DNA of 64,000 nt from Bacillota bacterium (GTDB taxonomy: Bacteria > Bacillota > Negativicutes > Sporomusales > CTSoil-080). Positions 63,578 to 64,000 of the stretch are shown one piece after another (positions within the stretch are counted from its first letter, which is position 1; every line of letters begins with the position of its first letter). Location: the NCBI GenBank assembly GCA_017889635.1, contig JAGGAC010000004.1, forward strand, positions 1 to 64,000, read 5' to 3'. Under the pieces are notes generated by a model. The model worked only from the letters and a program-made list of their open reading frames with translations, did not search any database and had not been told where the DNA came from. A program made the position numbers and the translations under genes.

Positions 63578-64000
63578 CTATTGTCGAAATTTTATATATG
63601 GCGAAGCATAATTTAAGTCGATATAATCTACTGCCGCTTTTCGTTCTCCAATATTCTGAAGAATATCACCTGTAAGCTTTGCCTTTTCGGCCAGCTTATC
63701 GCCAGTACCAAGCCTAATGGTTACCGACTGCACGGTATAGGCAGCAATATCACCGCCAGAACTTATATTAACTTCTGAAAGCTGATTAAGCGTATTTTCG
63801 TCTAGCGCTGCCAAATAATCCAACACCTTTTTAAGCGGCACAGCCTCCGCTCTATCACCAATATAAATACTTCCAAGTCTGACTCCTGTTATAATCGGCA
63901 CATTAACCTGTTTAATAGTTTTAAACGCCGACAGTACCATTCCTTGCTTATCCACTTCAACAAAACCATAGGCACTGGCCACTAACGCAAGAGGTTTTCG
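63578..64000 (-). CDS. ftsQ: Cell division protein FtsQ/DivIB (partial, C-terminal part)
   Basis: The frame is open to the window end, so 140 residues of the C-terminal part are seen and the start is missing. RKPLALVASAYGFVEVDKQG and LDYLAALDENTL with VTIRLGTGDKLAEKAKL fit the beta domain of FtsQ/DivIB, and the final DLNYASPYIKFR matches its DL-x-Y-x-x-P-x-[VI]-x end. FtsQ is the extracytoplasmic divisome scaffold. It is followed by ylxW/X and sbp, the expected order. Confidence 0.85.
   Translation of the reverse strand, partial: RKPLALVASAYGFVEVDKQGMVLSAFKTIKQVNVPIITGVRLGSIYIGDRAEAVPLKKVLDYLAALDENTLNQLSEVNISSGGDIAAYTVQSVTIRLGTGDKLAEKAKLTGDILQNIGERKAAVDYIDLNYASPYIKFRQ

Overview
The window is a chromosomal segment of an endospore-forming, anaerobic Firmicute. 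Spore formation is shown by spoIIGA-sigE-sigG-spoIIR and ymxH. Anaerobic life is suggested by the oxygen-independent ribonucleotide reductase nrdD/nrdG and an isocitrate-dehydrogenase/homocitrate-synthase-like pair. Gene content and order (PASTA kinase, ylmH-divIVA, T-box ileS) fit the Clostridia/Negativicutes side of the phylum; a Sporomusa/Pelosinus-like relative is my best guess, made from protein resemblance only. Most genes lie on the minus strand. No rRNA, tRNA, insertion sequence, intact prophage or CRISPR array was seen.

Layout. 1-5.8 kb: envelope genes (possible psd start, wecG/tagA-type glycosyltransferase, class A PBP, polysaccharide deacetylase) and guaB. 5.9-11.6 kb: accessory-looking block with a PglX/Eco57I-like DNA methyltransferase, two unknown proteins, a TVP38 membrane protein and a small Cys-rich protein. 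11.7-15.4 kb: recG, a DUF1858 protein, rpmB, hslO. 15.6-21 kb: metabolic island with an OFA-type transporter, VOC protein, zinc alcohol dehydrogenase and two tandem LysR paralogues. 21-25.4 kb: a phosphodiesterase, then the ribD-ribE-ribBA-ribH operon under an FMN riboswitch. 25.4-33.5 kb: one tightly coupled run fhaA-fhaB-stp-ftsW/rodA-pbpA-prkC-rsgA-rpe, linking Ser/Thr phosphorylation to wall synthesis. 33.9-37.2 kb: plus-strand isocitrate/isopropylmalate-type dehydrogenase, homocitrate-synthase-like enzyme and a YqaA membrane protein. 37.2-43.9 kb: T-box-controlled ileS and the division-site operon yggS-sepF-proC-ylmH-divIVA-yggU. 44.3-51.3 kb: DHA2 exporter, a short FtsH-like protease with a membrane partner, DUF378, pgeF, a radical SAM protein and a small membrane protein. 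51.3-54.5 kb: nrdR-nrdD-nrdG with a pair of NrdR boxes. 54.7-58.8 kb: sporulation block. 59-64 kb: ftsQ(partial)-ylxW/X-sbp-two unknown genes-ftsA-ftsZ.

The genes connect through growth and division: SepF, DivIVA, FtsA, FtsZ, FtsQ and Sbp build or position the septum; FHA proteins, Stp and the PASTA kinase regulate it; SpoIIGA, SigE, SigG and SpoIIR redirect it during sporulation. The least explained items are the orphan PglX-like enzyme and its neighbours, the shortened FtsH with its partner, a 58-residue gene with its own strong promoter at 55.3 kb, and two orphan genes between sbp and ftsA. Functions are read from sequence motifs and gene order only; no database search was run.
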